Origin: Gammaproteobacteria bacterium
Lineage (GTDB): Bacteria > Pseudomonadota > Gammaproteobacteria > Xanthomonadales > SZUA-36
Direction: 5' to 3'
DNA length: 64,000 bases
NCBI GenBank assembly: GCA_021772915.1
Contig: JAJFLB010000034.1
Coordinates: 140,304-204,303 of the forward strand
Position 1 is the first letter of the stretch; every line of letters begins with the position of its first letter. This document shows, piece by piece, positions 7,904-17,347 of the stretch. The position numbers and the translations under genes are program-made. The notes under the pieces are model-generated. The model ran no database searches, was not told the DNA's origin, and saw only the letters and a program-made list of their open reading frames with translations.

Positions 7904-9220
7904 ATGAATTCAAAAACCCAATCCATGGACTCACTCTGGATGCCGTTTACCGGTAACCGGGCATTTAAGAAAAACCCACGTCTGGTTGAACGTGCACAAG
8001 GCATGTTTTATTGGACCCCCGACGGCCGCGAGATTCTCGACATGGTGGCCGGTCTGTGGTGTTGCAATGCAGGCCACGGTCATCCAAAGATCGTTCAGGC
8101 GATCCAGGACCAGGCCGCGGAAATGGATTATGCGCCGCATTTCAATTTTGGTCACCCAGCCGCTTTTGAAGCGGCCGAAATACTTGCTGCACTTGCGCCT
8201 GAGGGCATAAACCAGGTGTTTTTCACCAACTCAGGTTCAGAGTCGGTGGATACTGCCCTCAAAATCGCACTTGCTTACCAGCGGGAGCGTGGTGAGCCAT
8301 CACGCACCCGGTTGATCGGTCGTGAAAAGGCCTATCACGGGGTTGGTTTCGGCGGGATATCGGTTGGCGGAATAGCCTATAACCGGAAGCAGTTTTCTTC
8401 AGCCATGATACCGGGTGTAGACCATTTGCCACATACTCACCTGCTCGATCGGAATGCTTTTTCACATGGCTTGCCGGAGCATGGCGTGGAGTTGGCCGAT
8501 GAGCTGGAAAACATCATCAATCTGCACCACCCCTCCAACATAGCTGCCGTAATCGTTGAACCGGTTGCCGGTTCAGCCGGTGTGTTGATGCCACCGAAGG
8601 GTTACCTGCGGCGCTTACGCGCGATATGTGACCAGCATGACATCCTGTTAATTTTCGACGAGGTGATCACCGGGTTTGGCCGTCTGGGTGATAATTTTGC
8701 CTCCCAGGCATTTGATGTGACACCGGACATCATTACCACAGCCAAAGGCCTGACCAGTGGCACCGTGCCCATGGGCGCCGTATTTGTCAGCGATGCGATC
8801 TACGCAGAATTCATGTCAAAACCAGGTTCAGACATTGAACTGTTCCATGGCTATACCTATTCGGCCCATCCATTGGCGGTCGCCGCTTGCAAGGCAACCC
8901 AGAAAGTCTACGCTGATGAAGGCCTGTTCCAACGCGCCGCTGAAATGGCACCCGTGTTTGGTGATGCGCTACATTCATTGGCCAATGAGCCCCACGTGAT
9001 TGACGTGCGTAACTACGGGTTGATGGGCGCGATTGAGCTAGGAGCAATTGAAGGTCAACCGGGTGCACGCGGGATGGAGGTGCTGCAACTGGCTTTTGAT
9101 GCAGGCCTGATGATCCGCATCACCGGTGACACGATTGCCTTCAGCCCACCGCTGATTATTGAAGAAAGCCATATTCAGCGGACGGTTGATACGCTTAGAT
9201 CTATATTGGGTGCAATCTAG
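7904..9220 (+). CDS. beta-alanine (omega-amino acid)--pyruvate aminotransferase
   Basis: A 438-residue class III PLP aminotransferase. The opening LWMPFTGNRAFKKNPRL followed by GLWCCNAGHGHP closely follows the beta-alanine:pyruvate aminotransferases of Pseudomonas. Further motifs are TNSGSESVDTALK, the PLP Asp in IFDEVITGFGRLG, and the Schiff-base Lys in TTAKGLTSG. It would convert beta-alanine plus pyruvate to malonate semialdehyde plus alanine. Its place between ald and a malonate/methylmalonate-semialdehyde dehydrogenase supports this. Related enzymes act on taurine, but the sulfoacetaldehyde acetyltransferase expected with taurine is absent. Confidence 0.9.
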   Translation: MNSKTQSMDSLWMPFTGNRAFKKNPRLVERAQGMFYWTPDGREILDMVAGLWCCNAGHGHPKIVQAIQDQAAEMDYAPHFNFGHPAAFEAAEILAALAPEGINQVFFTNSGSESVDTALKIALAYQRERGEPSRTRLIGREKAYHGVGFGGISVGGIAYNRKQFSSAMIPGVDHLPHTHLLDRNAFSHGLPEHGVELADELENIINLHHPSNIAAVIVEPVAGSAGVLMPPKGYLRRLRAICDQHDILLIFDEVITGFGRLGDNFASQAFDVTPDIITTAKGLTSGTVPMGAVFVSDAIYAEFMSKPGSDIELFHGYTYSAHPLAVAACKATQKVYADEGLFQRAAEMAPVFGDALHSLANEPHVIDVRNYGLMGAIELGAIEGQPGARGMEVLQLAFDAGLMIRITGDTIAFSPPLIIEESHIQRTVDTLRSILGAI

Positions 9221-9293
9221 CCCGCAAATTTCATCAGCCGGACTCAGGGTTTGAACCAGGATAAACATACTTAATTTCCAGTAGAGGTCGATA

Positions 9294-10880
9294 ATGTCAG
9301 AGCAAGCTAAAAATTTGGACCGCGGTGTGAACGATGAGCCGCTCACATCCCAGTCAGAGCCGGCCAGGAAACTAAAATATTGTGTAAACGGTGAGTGGCT
9401 CACGTCCAAAACCGAGACTTACATGGACTGCTACAATCCATCCACGGGCGAGATTATTGCCCTGGCACCGCATTGCACCGCGGAAGAAGTAGAGTCAGCT
9501 GTCGCGGCGGCCAAGGCCGCTTTTCCAGCGTGGTCTGATACCTCCGTGGTAAAACGTGTCCAGGTGTTGTTCAGACTAAAAACTCTGCTTGAAGAGCACC
9601 TGGATGAATTGACGGGGTTGTTGGCAAAGGAAATGGGGAAGGCCTGGGAGGAGGCCAAGGGTGACGTTTTGAAAGTTATTGAAGTGGTCGAATTTGCCTG
9701 TGGCATGCCACATCTCATGAAAGGGGAATCCTTGCTGGATTGCAGCACAGGTTATGACACCACCATGTACCACCACCCGGTGGGTGTTTTTGCCGGCATC
9801 GCCCCCTGGAATTTTCCCGCGATGATCCCACAGGGCTGGATGGCTCCGATCTGTATCGCCACTGGAAATTGTTTTGTTCTGAAGGCCGCCAGCTTTGTTC
9901 CGCAGACATCCATGCGCATCACGGAACTGTGGTACCAGGCGGGTCTCCCCAAAGGCGTGCTGAATATGGTCACCACCAGCCGTAATGAAGCTGAAATTTT
10001 ACTTGAGCATCCTGATATCGCCGGTGTTTCTTTTGTTGGCTCAACCAAGGTTGGTCATCATATTTATTCGACCGCCGCCGCCAATGGCAAGCGGGTTCAG
10101 GCGCTTACGGAAGCCAAAAATCACGCCCTGGTATTGGAAGACTGCGTGTTGGAAAGAACCGCCAGAGGAATCGTCAACGCCTTTTGTGGCTGTGCCGGTC
10201 AGCGCTGTATGGCTCTTCCGGTTATTTGCGTGGAAGAGAGCATTGCCGACAAACTGGTTGAATACCTGGTGAAATTTTCCTCCGAGTTAAAATTGGGACC
10301 CGCCTACGAAAAAAGCACGGGGCTTGGTCCGTTAGTGAACAAGGGTCATATGAATTATGTTACCGACTGGATCCAAACGGGTGTTGACGAAGGGGCTAAG
10401 CTGGTTCTCGATGGCCGCAACCCCGAAGTGCCGGGATACGAGGGCGGTTACTACGTTGGAGCGACCATTTTTGATCACGTGACTGAAGCAATGGCGGTTG
10501 GGCGAGATGAAATCTTCGGGCCTGTTATCTGCATAAAACGCATCCAGAACTTTGAACAAGGGCTGGAGATCATGAACAACAGCGAGTTTGCGAATGGTTC
10601 AGCAATCTACACCCAGAGTGGCCACTACGCCCGTGAGTTTTCCAAACGAACACACGCGGGTATGGTGGGTGTGAATGTCGGTATCCCGGTCCCGCTGGGT
10701 ATCTTTGGTTTCACCGGTCAGAAAAAATCATTTTTTGGTGATTTGCATACCATGGGGAAAGACGGTGTAAGATTTTTTACCGAGCTAAAGTGTGTCACCA
10801 GCACCTGGTTTACGGAAGAAATGGCTGCAGACAAGGTTAATACCTGGGATGGAACCATTGAAATAGAATCAGACGACTGA
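9294..10880 (+). CDS. mmsA: CoA-acylating (methyl)malonate-semialdehyde dehydrogenase, beta-alanine operon paralog
   Basis: A 528-residue aldehyde dehydrogenase, about 25 residues longer at the N-terminus than usual. Motifs: PWNFPAM, FVGSTKVG, the catalytic Cys in GCAGQRCMA, EIFGPVI and the MMSDH-type GMVGVNVGIPVPLG. It follows the aminotransferase by 73 bp, and AGAGG precedes the ATG. In this operon it most likely turns malonate semialdehyde into acetyl-CoA. It is clearly diverged from the mmsA at the left edge, which suggests separate substrates for the two copies (inference). Confidence 0.93.
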   Translation: MSEQAKNLDRGVNDEPLTSQSEPARKLKYCVNGEWLTSKTETYMDCYNPSTGEIIALAPHCTAEEVESAVAAAKAAFPAWSDTSVVKRVQVLFRLKTLLEEHLDELTGLLAKEMGKAWEEAKGDVLKVIEVVEFACGMPHLMKGESLLDCSTGYDTTMYHHPVGVFAGIAPWNFPAMIPQGWMAPICIATGNCFVLKAASFVPQTSMRITELWYQAGLPKGVLNMVTTSRNEAEILLEHPDIAGVSFVGSTKVGHHIYSTAAANGKRVQALTEAKNHALVLEDCVLERTARGIVNAFCGCAGQRCMALPVICVEESIADKLVEYLVKFSSELKLGPAYEKSTGLGPLVNKGHMNYVTDWIQTGVDEGAKLVLDGRNPEVPGYEGGYYVGATIFDHVTEAMAVGRDEIFGPVICIKRIQNFEQGLEIMNNSEFANGSAIYTQSGHYAREFSKRTHAGMVGVNVGIPVPLGIFGFTGQKKSFFGDLHTMGKDGVRFFTELKCVTSTWFTEEMAADKVNTWDGTIEIESDD

Positions 10881-10968
10881 AGTCCATCAGATAACTAATA
10901 TTCAGGGCAGGGTTGAAACCACTTTCGGGTACATTTTTGTACCTTGCCTTCATTAGTCCTGTAGTTAT

Positions 10969-11952
10969 TCACTGGACCGGGTACGGACCGTCTTCAAAGG
11001 TCTCCTTGTGGTAGCCCTTCGAGCCCACAATTTTGGAGATGGGGCTCCTGGGGTCATCACCCTTTTTCAGTTGCTCCAGGACATATGCAAAATCGTATTT
11101 TGGCTGCCAGTCCAAATCCTTCCTGGCCGCGTCATTAATGTAAACCCGATCGATTTTGTCGAACATTTTCCAGCCGAGTTGTGCGTAGATTTCCCGATAG
11201 ACCGGGATTCGTTTCTGGACAATGAATGGTGCATCGGTGTTCAACGCGAGCAAATCTTCCGGTAAAAATGGTGTGGTCGCACTAATGATGTACCTGCCAA
11301 AACCCAGCTCCCCGGCCCGCTCGGCAGCAGCCATATGCGCACTTACAATGTCCTCCAGCTCAACACGGCGAAACAGGAATTCGTTGGTCTTGGAGTTTTC
11401 GCCGGTATAGTCCTCACGTTTCTGCTTATCGTCATCTTCTTCCGGAAAAAACCGGGACGTACGCAAAATGATGCAATTGAGTCCATGTTTGCGGTGGAAT
11501 AACTGACACAGGGCCTCTGCCGCAGTTTTTGTCACACCGTAGATGTTCTTGGGGATTGGCTCCACAGCCTCTGTCACCCATGCGGCCGGTGTTCCTGGCG
11601 GGGGTCTCAGTGCGTCGCCGAACACACTGGTGGTGCTGGTGAATACAAATGCACCCACCTGATTTGCCTCTGCTGCTTGCAACAGCGCAAGGGTCCCGGC
11701 TACGTTGGTGTCGACGAAATCCCGCATTGAGTGGGTTGCAACATGGGGTTTATGCAGAGTGGCTGTGTGGTAGACGATTTCCACACCCGGCATACACTGG
11801 TTCACGGTCTCCCTGTCGGCTATGGACCCAACCGTGGTTGTGGAAGCCGATTCTTTTACATCCAGGCCGATAACTTCGTGGCCCAGGTCACGTAATGTAT
11901 ACACCATGGCCTCACCCAGGTGCCCGGAGCTGCCGGTGACCAGAATTTTCAT
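10969..11952 (-). CDS. NAD-dependent epimerase/dehydratase (extended SDR)
   Basis: A 327-residue extended short-chain dehydrogenase. MKILVTGSSGHLGE is the nucleotide-binding motif, TSTTSVFGD holds the catalytic Ser and YGVTK the Tyr/Lys pair. It has the usual single-domain length. The ATG at 11952 gives the canonical start; a TTG at 11988 would add 12 residues. It converges on the mmsA operon and is divergent from the methyltransferase gene. The sugar-nucleotide or other substrate is not evident. Confidence 0.85.
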   Translation of the reverse strand: MKILVTGSSGHLGEAMVYTLRDLGHEVIGLDVKESASTTTVGSIADRETVNQCMPGVEIVYHTATLHKPHVATHSMRDFVDTNVAGTLALLQAAEANQVGAFVFTSTTSVFGDALRPPPGTPAAWVTEAVEPIPKNIYGVTKTAAEALCQLFHRKHGLNCIILRTSRFFPEEDDDKQKREDYTGENSKTNEFLFRRVELEDIVSAHMAAAERAGELGFGRYIISATTPFLPEDLLALNTDAPFIVQKRIPVYREIYAQLGWKMFDKIDRVYINDAARKDLDWQPKYDFAYVLEQLKKGDDPRSPISKIVGSKGYHKETFEDGPYPVQ

Positions 11953-12103
11953 GTTGGGCAATGTAATTGTACCGGCGGGTAAATGCAATTGTCCTTTCTA
12001 GCGAACCCACCAATACAGCAGGTGGCGGTATACTTGCAGACTGGTTAGCAGTCCTGTTTCTTACGTGTTTGTGTGAGTCTTTTGACAACAAGGGGTTATT
12101 TCC

Positions 12104-12931
12104 ATGTATGACTTGTTACATGATTTTTCTCAACGTCCCAAACCTTTTTCCCGTTACACTGCGAAAGAGTTGTGGACCCGGCCCCACCTTGCCCAACAAA
12201 TGCTGAACTTTCATCTCAGTCAGGAATCAGAACTCGCCTCGCGACCCATTGAGACAATCGACCGTGTGGTTGGCTGGATTGATGCGCAACTGAATTTAAC
12301 TGGAAAGCGTATCTGTGACCTGGGCTGCGGGCCGGGACTTTACACGCAGCGTTTCGCAGACCTTGGCGCGGAGGTGACCGGTGTGGACTTCTCGGCACAC
12401 TCACTGGACTACGCCAAAGCCCAGGCCAGGCAACCGATTCGATACATAGAGGCGGATTACCTGTCCGACAAGCTTCCGGAAGGATTCGACCTGGTGACTT
12501 TGATTTATTGTGATCTGTGCGCGCTGTCACCTGCACAAAGACAATCTTTACTCGGACGGATGAGGCAGATGCTCAATCCCGGCGGACAAGTTGTAATGGA
12601 TGTCGCAGGAGTGGGCTCTTTTAGCAGCAAGGAGGAATCGACTGTCCTGGAAGATCGTTTGATGGGCGGCTTCTGGGCAGAAGCCGATTATGTTGGGATT
12701 CAAAGCGCCCTTGTCTACCCGCAAGAGTACCTTTCGCTGGATCGTTATCTTATCGTCGAACCCGAAGAAACATGGCAGATCTTCAACTGGTTTCAACACT
12801 TCACCCCCAAAAGCATCAAGGCAGAGTTGACGCAGTCGGGTCTTGAGCCGGATGTAATGGTTGGAGGCTTGAGCGGCGAGCCCTTGAAAGAAGATGGCGA
12901 TTATATTGGTATCATCGCCAGTAAGGTTTAA
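12104..12931 (+). CDS. class I SAM-dependent methyltransferase
   Basis: A 275-residue methyltransferase. Motif I is CDLGCGPGLYTQRFADLG, followed by VTGVDFSAHSLDYAK and the post-motif LMNPGG-like segment MLNPGGQVVMDV. It resembles stand-alone Methyltransf_25-type proteins. The substrate is unknown. An extension before motif I (residues 1-65) is helical and probably forms the cap. It has no clear operon partner, and the next gene starts 63 bp downstream. Confidence 0.85.
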   Translation: MYDLLHDFSQRPKPFSRYTAKELWTRPHLAQQMLNFHLSQESELASRPIETIDRVVGWIDAQLNLTGKRICDLGCGPGLYTQRFADLGAEVTGVDFSAHSLDYAKAQARQPIRYIEADYLSDKLPEGFDLVTLIYCDLCALSPAQRQSLLGRMRQMLNPGGQVVMDVAGVGSFSSKEESTVLEDRLMGGFWAEADYVGIQSALVYPQEYLSLDRYLIVEPEETWQIFNWFQHFTPKSIKAELTQSGLEPDVMVGGLSGEPLKEDGDYIGIIASKV

Positions 12932-12994
12932 TCGCTTAAGAACTGCTCCTAACGGCAATGGCAAACCCATAACACCCACTCCCGGAAGTATGAC

Positions 12995-14383
12995 ATGACA
13001 CGTACAGATTATTTCTCAATGAAGTTCAGCCCCATATTTTTGACCAGCACCTCTATCAGTGCGACCTCATTGACATGGGCCGTTTTGTGCCTGGCTATCA
13101 CCACTTTCCTTGGCACCAGCTTCGCAGCACAGGCGGGTGGGCCCGAGTTGAAAGTCAACGCGGAGCGTATTGAACAACACATTCTGGCGCTTGCTGAATT
13201 CGGCAAAAACCCGGAGGGTGGTGTCAGTCGGGTGGCATTCAGTGAAGCCGATATCGCCGGGCGAAAATATATCATCGGATTGATGGAAACCGCCGGCTTG
13301 AAGGTCCGTGTAGACACTGCCGGCAACCTTATCGGACGACGTGGCGGTACAGAGAACCTGCCCGTGATCATGTTTGGCTCACACAGCGACTCGGTGCCGG
13401 GCGGTGGCAATTACGACGGTGACGTGGGTGTGATGGGCGCCATCGAGGTCGCCCAGGTGCTCAATGAAAATGGCATTAACACCCGTCATCCACTTGAGGT
13501 CGTGGTATTTGTGGACGAGGAAGGTGGGTTGGTCGGCAGCCGTGCCATGACGGGTGAGTTGAGCGGACCAGCGCTGGGCGTGATTAGCCACAGTGGCTTA
13601 ACGATTGAGGAAGGAATCCGGGTCCTGGGCGGTAATCCCGAACGTCTGGATGAAGCACGCCGTGAGCCCGATGAGCTGGCGGCATTTGTCGAACTGCATA
13701 TCGAGCAGGGCGCCATACTCGATGACGGTGATATCGATATTGGTGTGGTTGAGGGCATTGTCGGTATCCAGTGGTGGGACGTTACGATCGAGGGCTCTGC
13801 CAATCACGCCGGCACCACGCCGATGCACAAACGCAATGACGCTTTGTTGGCGGCCGCTGAACTGATCCAGGCGATCAACCAGGTGATCACCTCCGAGCCC
13901 GGCACACAGGTGGGTACGGTCGGTCGGATCAGTGCCACACCGGGGGCTCCCAACGTCATTCCCGGCAAGGTGGTCATGAGCCTGGAGATCCGTGACCTTT
14001 CAGCTGAGAAGATCACAAGGTTGTACCGTCAAATCCGTGCCGAGGCCGCGAGTATCGAAAAGAGGTACAAAACCCCGATCAGCTTTCAACACCTGGACGT
14101 GGATGCAGTACCCGCACCCACCGATAAGCGCGTGCGCGCGATCATTGCCGGGGCAGCTGAATCCCTTGGGTTAAGTTACATTGCAATGCCCAGCGGCGCG
14201 GGTCACGACGCCCAGGACATGGCGCAGATTGCACCGACCGGCATGATTTTTGTGCCCAGTGTGGGTGGTATCAGCCATTCACCGCGAGAGTTTACCTATC
14301 CACGGGATATGGCCAATGGCGCCAATGTGCTATTAAAAACAATTTTAAGGATTGACGAAAGTGGGCTTGGGAAAAGCTCCTAG
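12995..14383 (+). CDS. exported M20-family Zn amidohydrolase (N-carbamoyl-L-amino acid hydrolase / allantoate amidohydrolase type)
   Basis: A 462-residue protein. The N-terminal hydrophobic stretch ending FAAQA-GG is a Sec signal peptide, which is unusual because relatives such as HyuC and AllC are cytoplasmic. Metal-site motifs: MFGSHSDSV (His and bridging context), NYDGDVGVMGA (Asp), VFVDEEGG (Glu pair) and ELHIEQG. The lid segment has NHAGTTPM, and the C-terminus has GAGHDAQ and GISHSP. It probably cleaves carbamoyl or ureido amino acids in the periplasm. GGAAG precedes the ATG; an alternative start is the ATG at 13019. Confidence 0.87.
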   Translation: MTRTDYFSMKFSPIFLTSTSISATSLTWAVLCLAITTFLGTSFAAQAGGPELKVNAERIEQHILALAEFGKNPEGGVSRVAFSEADIAGRKYIIGLMETAGLKVRVDTAGNLIGRRGGTENLPVIMFGSHSDSVPGGGNYDGDVGVMGAIEVAQVLNENGINTRHPLEVVVFVDEEGGLVGSRAMTGELSGPALGVISHSGLTIEEGIRVLGGNPERLDEARREPDELAAFVELHIEQGAILDDGDIDIGVVEGIVGIQWWDVTIEGSANHAGTTPMHKRNDALLAAAELIQAINQVITSEPGTQVGTVGRISATPGAPNVIPGKVVMSLEIRDLSAEKITRLYRQIRAEAASIEKRYKTPISFQHLDVDAVPAPTDKRVRAIIAGAAESLGLSYIAMPSGAGHDAQDMAQIAPTGMIFVPSVGGISHSPREFTYPRDMANGANVLLKTILRIDESGLGKSS

Positions 14384-14461
14384 CCAGGCTGATTTGCCCT
14401 CGTAAAAATTGTCACTTAACTACCCAGGGCTCAGTCAGCCCCGGCCAGGTTACAAAACATT

Positions 14462-15979
14462 CTAATCTCCACAGCTCTGCCTGAACTTTTCAGCGATGGA
14501 ACGCAGCTCCCGGATCGTCTCTGGGGCCAGTGGTTCGGGGTGATGATTCTTCAAAATTTGCTGCAGCTCCCGATCGATTCGCTCAATCAGGTCCTCATCG
14601 GCAAGTGCCCCTGACGATGTTGGGTAGTTCGCGCCGAAGTAGCGTGAATCCCACGACTCCCGCCGGCAGTACTTCGCAGTGTGTTGGTTAGCCAGGTAAT
14701 TCCCACGCGGGCCTTCTGAGCGGGTCAGATCCAGGGCCAACATTTCATCGGTCACCTCGATTCCCCGCCACATGCTGCGAAGCTGTCCGGCCAGCTCGTC
14801 TCCGAAAAGCAGTCCATGCAGAGAGAAAGTAATGCCCTCGTCCAGGGAACCAATGTAGGGGCAGATGGCCGCACGGCTATAGAAAGCCTGCATCATGTTG
14901 CTGGAAATCTCAGCGACCGCGTCCTGATTGAACCGTCGTGCCTTGGAGTCACCGGCGGTGCTGGTTAACCGTGGTACTCCGAGAATTCGGGAAATCTCAC
15001 ACATTGCCATCTCGGCCAGGGCCGATTGAGAAGGGGCCCCTATCGCCCCCGTCGCCACCTCCATGAAACTTGCGTCGGATGAGCCGATACAAAAAGAACC
15101 CTCACGAATGATTTGCGACAATACAATCGCGGTTAAATCGGTCGCCAGCGAATGCACAACACAGCCTGCAATGGTAATAGGAGCCGAAGCACCGCCAATC
15201 GTCACGGTACCGGCCGTGATGGGAACGCCGGCCTCAACCGCCTCGATGATCTGGTCGGTATGTACCTTTGCGTAATAGAGCGGCAGCGGTGTTACCAGGT
15301 GCATGAAGTAAGGTTTCTCCGCCAACGCTTCACGGCCGCCCCGGATGGCCGTTGCCATGTCCAATACCACGCCGAACGACTCGGCGAACTCGCACAGGTA
15401 GATCAGCGGCTTCGTGGTGTTTTCAGCGAGCGTGGAGAACTCATCGATCTCGCCGTGAATGGTAGACTCCTCGACGTTTTTGGAGGTCACACACACCGCA
15501 TCGATATTCTGCAGTGCGTCACTCACACGTGTGATTGTCGCGAGATCCTCCCGATTGCTGTCACGGGCCTCACCGGTATTCTCATCATAGGCCTTGATGC
15601 AGGTCATACCCGGGACAAACCAGGTATGGTGGGTATCAACCTCAATGAAACCCGAGCCGTCGCGGTTCCAAAGCCTGACACTTTTTGCAACGGTTTCCAG
15701 TGATCTTCGAATGATCTCGACAGGAAACTTGACCACGCCTTCCGACGATACGTCACAGCCCGCATCGCCAAGTCGTTCAAACAGCTGTGAATCCGGCTCG
15801 AACCCGACACCGGTCTGACTCATGAGGTCAAAAGTGGTATCGATGAGACGCTGCGCATCTTGTTTGCCAAATGGAGCATACGATGGCGTGGGTCCACGGT
15901 GGAGCCCGGGATCCCCCGCGAGGAATTTACTGCCGCTGGCCTCAGCCCTCGCCCGCTGCACACTCCTTCGTCTTACCAT
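14462..15979 (-). CDS. trimethylamine methyltransferase (MttB) superfamily protein, non-pyrrolysine
   Basis: A 505-residue TIM-barrel protein of the MttB/MtgB superfamily, the corrinoid-dependent methylamine or betaine methyltransferases. Characteristic segments are FDLMSQTGVGFE, TSKNVEEST, TVTIGGASAPITIAG, SSDASFMEVATG and the C-terminal LLFGDELAGQL. There is no internal amber codon, so it belongs to the non-pyrrolysine branch, which includes glycine-betaine demethylases. No corrinoid protein or reductive activase is adjacent, so the methyl acceptor is unknown. The ATG at 15979 gives MVRRRSVQRAR; the longer frame lacks support. Confidence 0.87.
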   Translation of the reverse strand: MVRRRSVQRARAEASGSKFLAGDPGLHRGPTPSYAPFGKQDAQRLIDTTFDLMSQTGVGFEPDSQLFERLGDAGCDVSSEGVVKFPVEIIRRSLETVAKSVRLWNRDGSGFIEVDTHHTWFVPGMTCIKAYDENTGEARDSNREDLATITRVSDALQNIDAVCVTSKNVEESTIHGEIDEFSTLAENTTKPLIYLCEFAESFGVVLDMATAIRGGREALAEKPYFMHLVTPLPLYYAKVHTDQIIEAVEAGVPITAGTVTIGGASAPITIAGCVVHSLATDLTAIVLSQIIREGSFCIGSSDASFMEVATGAIGAPSQSALAEMAMCEISRILGVPRLTSTAGDSKARRFNQDAVAEISSNMMQAFYSRAAICPYIGSLDEGITFSLHGLLFGDELAGQLRSMWRGIEVTDEMLALDLTRSEGPRGNYLANQHTAKYCRRESWDSRYFGANYPTSSGALADEDLIERIDRELQQILKNHHPEPLAPETIRELRSIAEKFRQSCGD

Positions 15980-16169
15980 GACAGTCCCCGCGTTTGAAGC
16001 TGAAGAGTATAAGGAAAACAGGGGCACGTGTTCCAGAAAGTTGGAACGACCAAAGCTTTTGTATTTCACTTGCAGTTTGAGTATTCAAACGACTACGGCG
16101 TTATTTCCTGAAGCATCTATACTAAAGGGCATGAAATCGGGCACCGTGCCCAATGAGGAGAACAACAGC

Positions 16170-16565
16170 ATGAAATTGTCTTACCTGCTTATCGTGGCAC
16201 TCCTGTCAGCCCCGACAGCATTTGCCGATACCGAGCTTTATTTTATTTCACCCCAGGATGGTGAGGTGGTGACCGGGGAAGTCAGGGTTCGGTTTGGCTT
16301 GCTCGGTATGGGTGTCGCACCCGCAGGCGTTGAAGCAACCAATACGGGCCATCACTACCTGCTCATTGATGTAGACAGATTGCCCTCCATGGACGCACCC
16401 TTGCCAAAATCAGAACAGGTACGTCATTTTGGAGGCGGACAGACAGAAACAATCCTGGAGCTCGCCCCCGGTAAGCACACGCTGCAGTTGCTGCTGGGTG
16501 ATCATACACATACCCCGCATAGACCACCGGTGATATCCAGGAAAATCACAATTACGGTTGAATAA
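16170..16565 (+). CDS. periplasmic DUF4399-type protein
   Basis: A 131-residue secreted protein with signal peptide MKLSYLLIVALLSAPTAFA. The mature part has FISPQDGEVVTGEVRVRFG, GHHYLLIDVD and LQLLLGDHTHTPH, all hallmarks of the DUF4399 family. GAGGAG lies 9 nt before the ATG at 16170. The function of the family is not established. The LLM oxidoreductase gene begins 6 bp downstream, so the two are likely co-transcribed. Confidence 0.88.
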   Translation: MKLSYLLIVALLSAPTAFADTELYFISPQDGEVVTGEVRVRFGLLGMGVAPAGVEATNTGHHYLLIDVDRLPSMDAPLPKSEQVRHFGGGQTETILELAPGKHTLQLLLGDHTHTPHRPPVISRKITITVE

Positions 16566-16571
16566 GAAACC

Positions 16572-17324
16572 ATGAAAATCGGCGTTCAGATCCAACCTCA
16601 AGCAACCAGTGTTTCCCAAATTCGTGCATGTTGGCGTGCCGCCGATGCGCTGGGGGTCAACAGCATCTGGGTGTGGGACCATTTTTACCCGCTGTTTGGC
16701 GACCCGGAAGAGTCACATTTTGAGGCTTACACCTTACTCGCTGCCATGGCGGCGGATACCAGCCATGCACAAATAGGTGCCCTCGTCACGTGCTATTCCT
16801 ACCGTAATCCGCAACTTCTGGCAGACATGGCACGCACCATTGATCACATCAGTGACGGGCGATTTATTCTGGGTGTCGGGTCTGGCTGGTTTGAGCGCGA
16901 TTACAAGGAGTATGGATACGAATTCGGTACCACAGTTGAACGTCTGAAGCTTCTTGAGGCTGGGCTGCCTGTGATTAAAAAGCGCTTGGACAAACTGAAT
17001 CCCGGTCCCGTGCACGGGTACCTGCCCTTGATGATTGGCGGCAGTGGCGAAAAATTCACGCTGCGCCTCGTGGCTGAGCATGCTGAGCTGTCAAACGTGT
17101 TTGGCCCCGCCGAAAACGTACAGCACAAGAACAGGATCATCGACGAGTGGTGCAGGAAGATCGGTCGCGATCCCGGTGCGATTGAACGCACGGTTGCAAT
17201 CAGCCCGGAAGAACTCGATAACGCCGGCAAATTTGCCGAAGCAGGTGCCGATCACCTGATAGTAGGTGTCGGTTCACCTTTTGATTTAACCGCAGTGGAA
17301 GAGTTTATTGCCACACAAAAATAG
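16572..17324 (+). CDS. LLM-class (F420- or flavin-dependent) oxidoreductase
   Basis: A 250-residue luciferase-like monooxygenase fold protein, at the short end of the family. Motifs: SIWVWDHFYPL near the N-terminus, TYRNPQLLA-like SYRNPQLLADMARTID, and FILGVGSGWFERDYKEYG, which is typical of F420-binding LLM proteins. The C-terminus has ADHLIVGVGSPFDL. Cofactor use (F420 versus FMN) cannot be settled here because no F420 biosynthesis gene is in the window. It follows the DUF4399 gene closely. Confidence 0.85.
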   Translation: MKIGVQIQPQATSVSQIRACWRAADALGVNSIWVWDHFYPLFGDPEESHFEAYTLLAAMAADTSHAQIGALVTCYSYRNPQLLADMARTIDHISDGRFILGVGSGWFERDYKEYGYEFGTTVERLKLLEAGLPVIKKRLDKLNPGPVHGYLPLMIGGSGEKFTLRLVAEHAELSNVFGPAENVQHKNRIIDEWCRKIGRDPGAIERTVAISPEELDNAGKFAEAGADHLIVGVGSPFDLTAVEEFIATQK

Positions 17325-17347
17325 GCTCGGTATTGATGTCGGGGTGC

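Noticed and set aside
15822..16169. N-terminal extension of the DUF4399 gene to 15822
   Set aside because: It would run antisense through the start of the MttB-family gene, and the ATG at 16170 has GAGGAG and a signal peptide.
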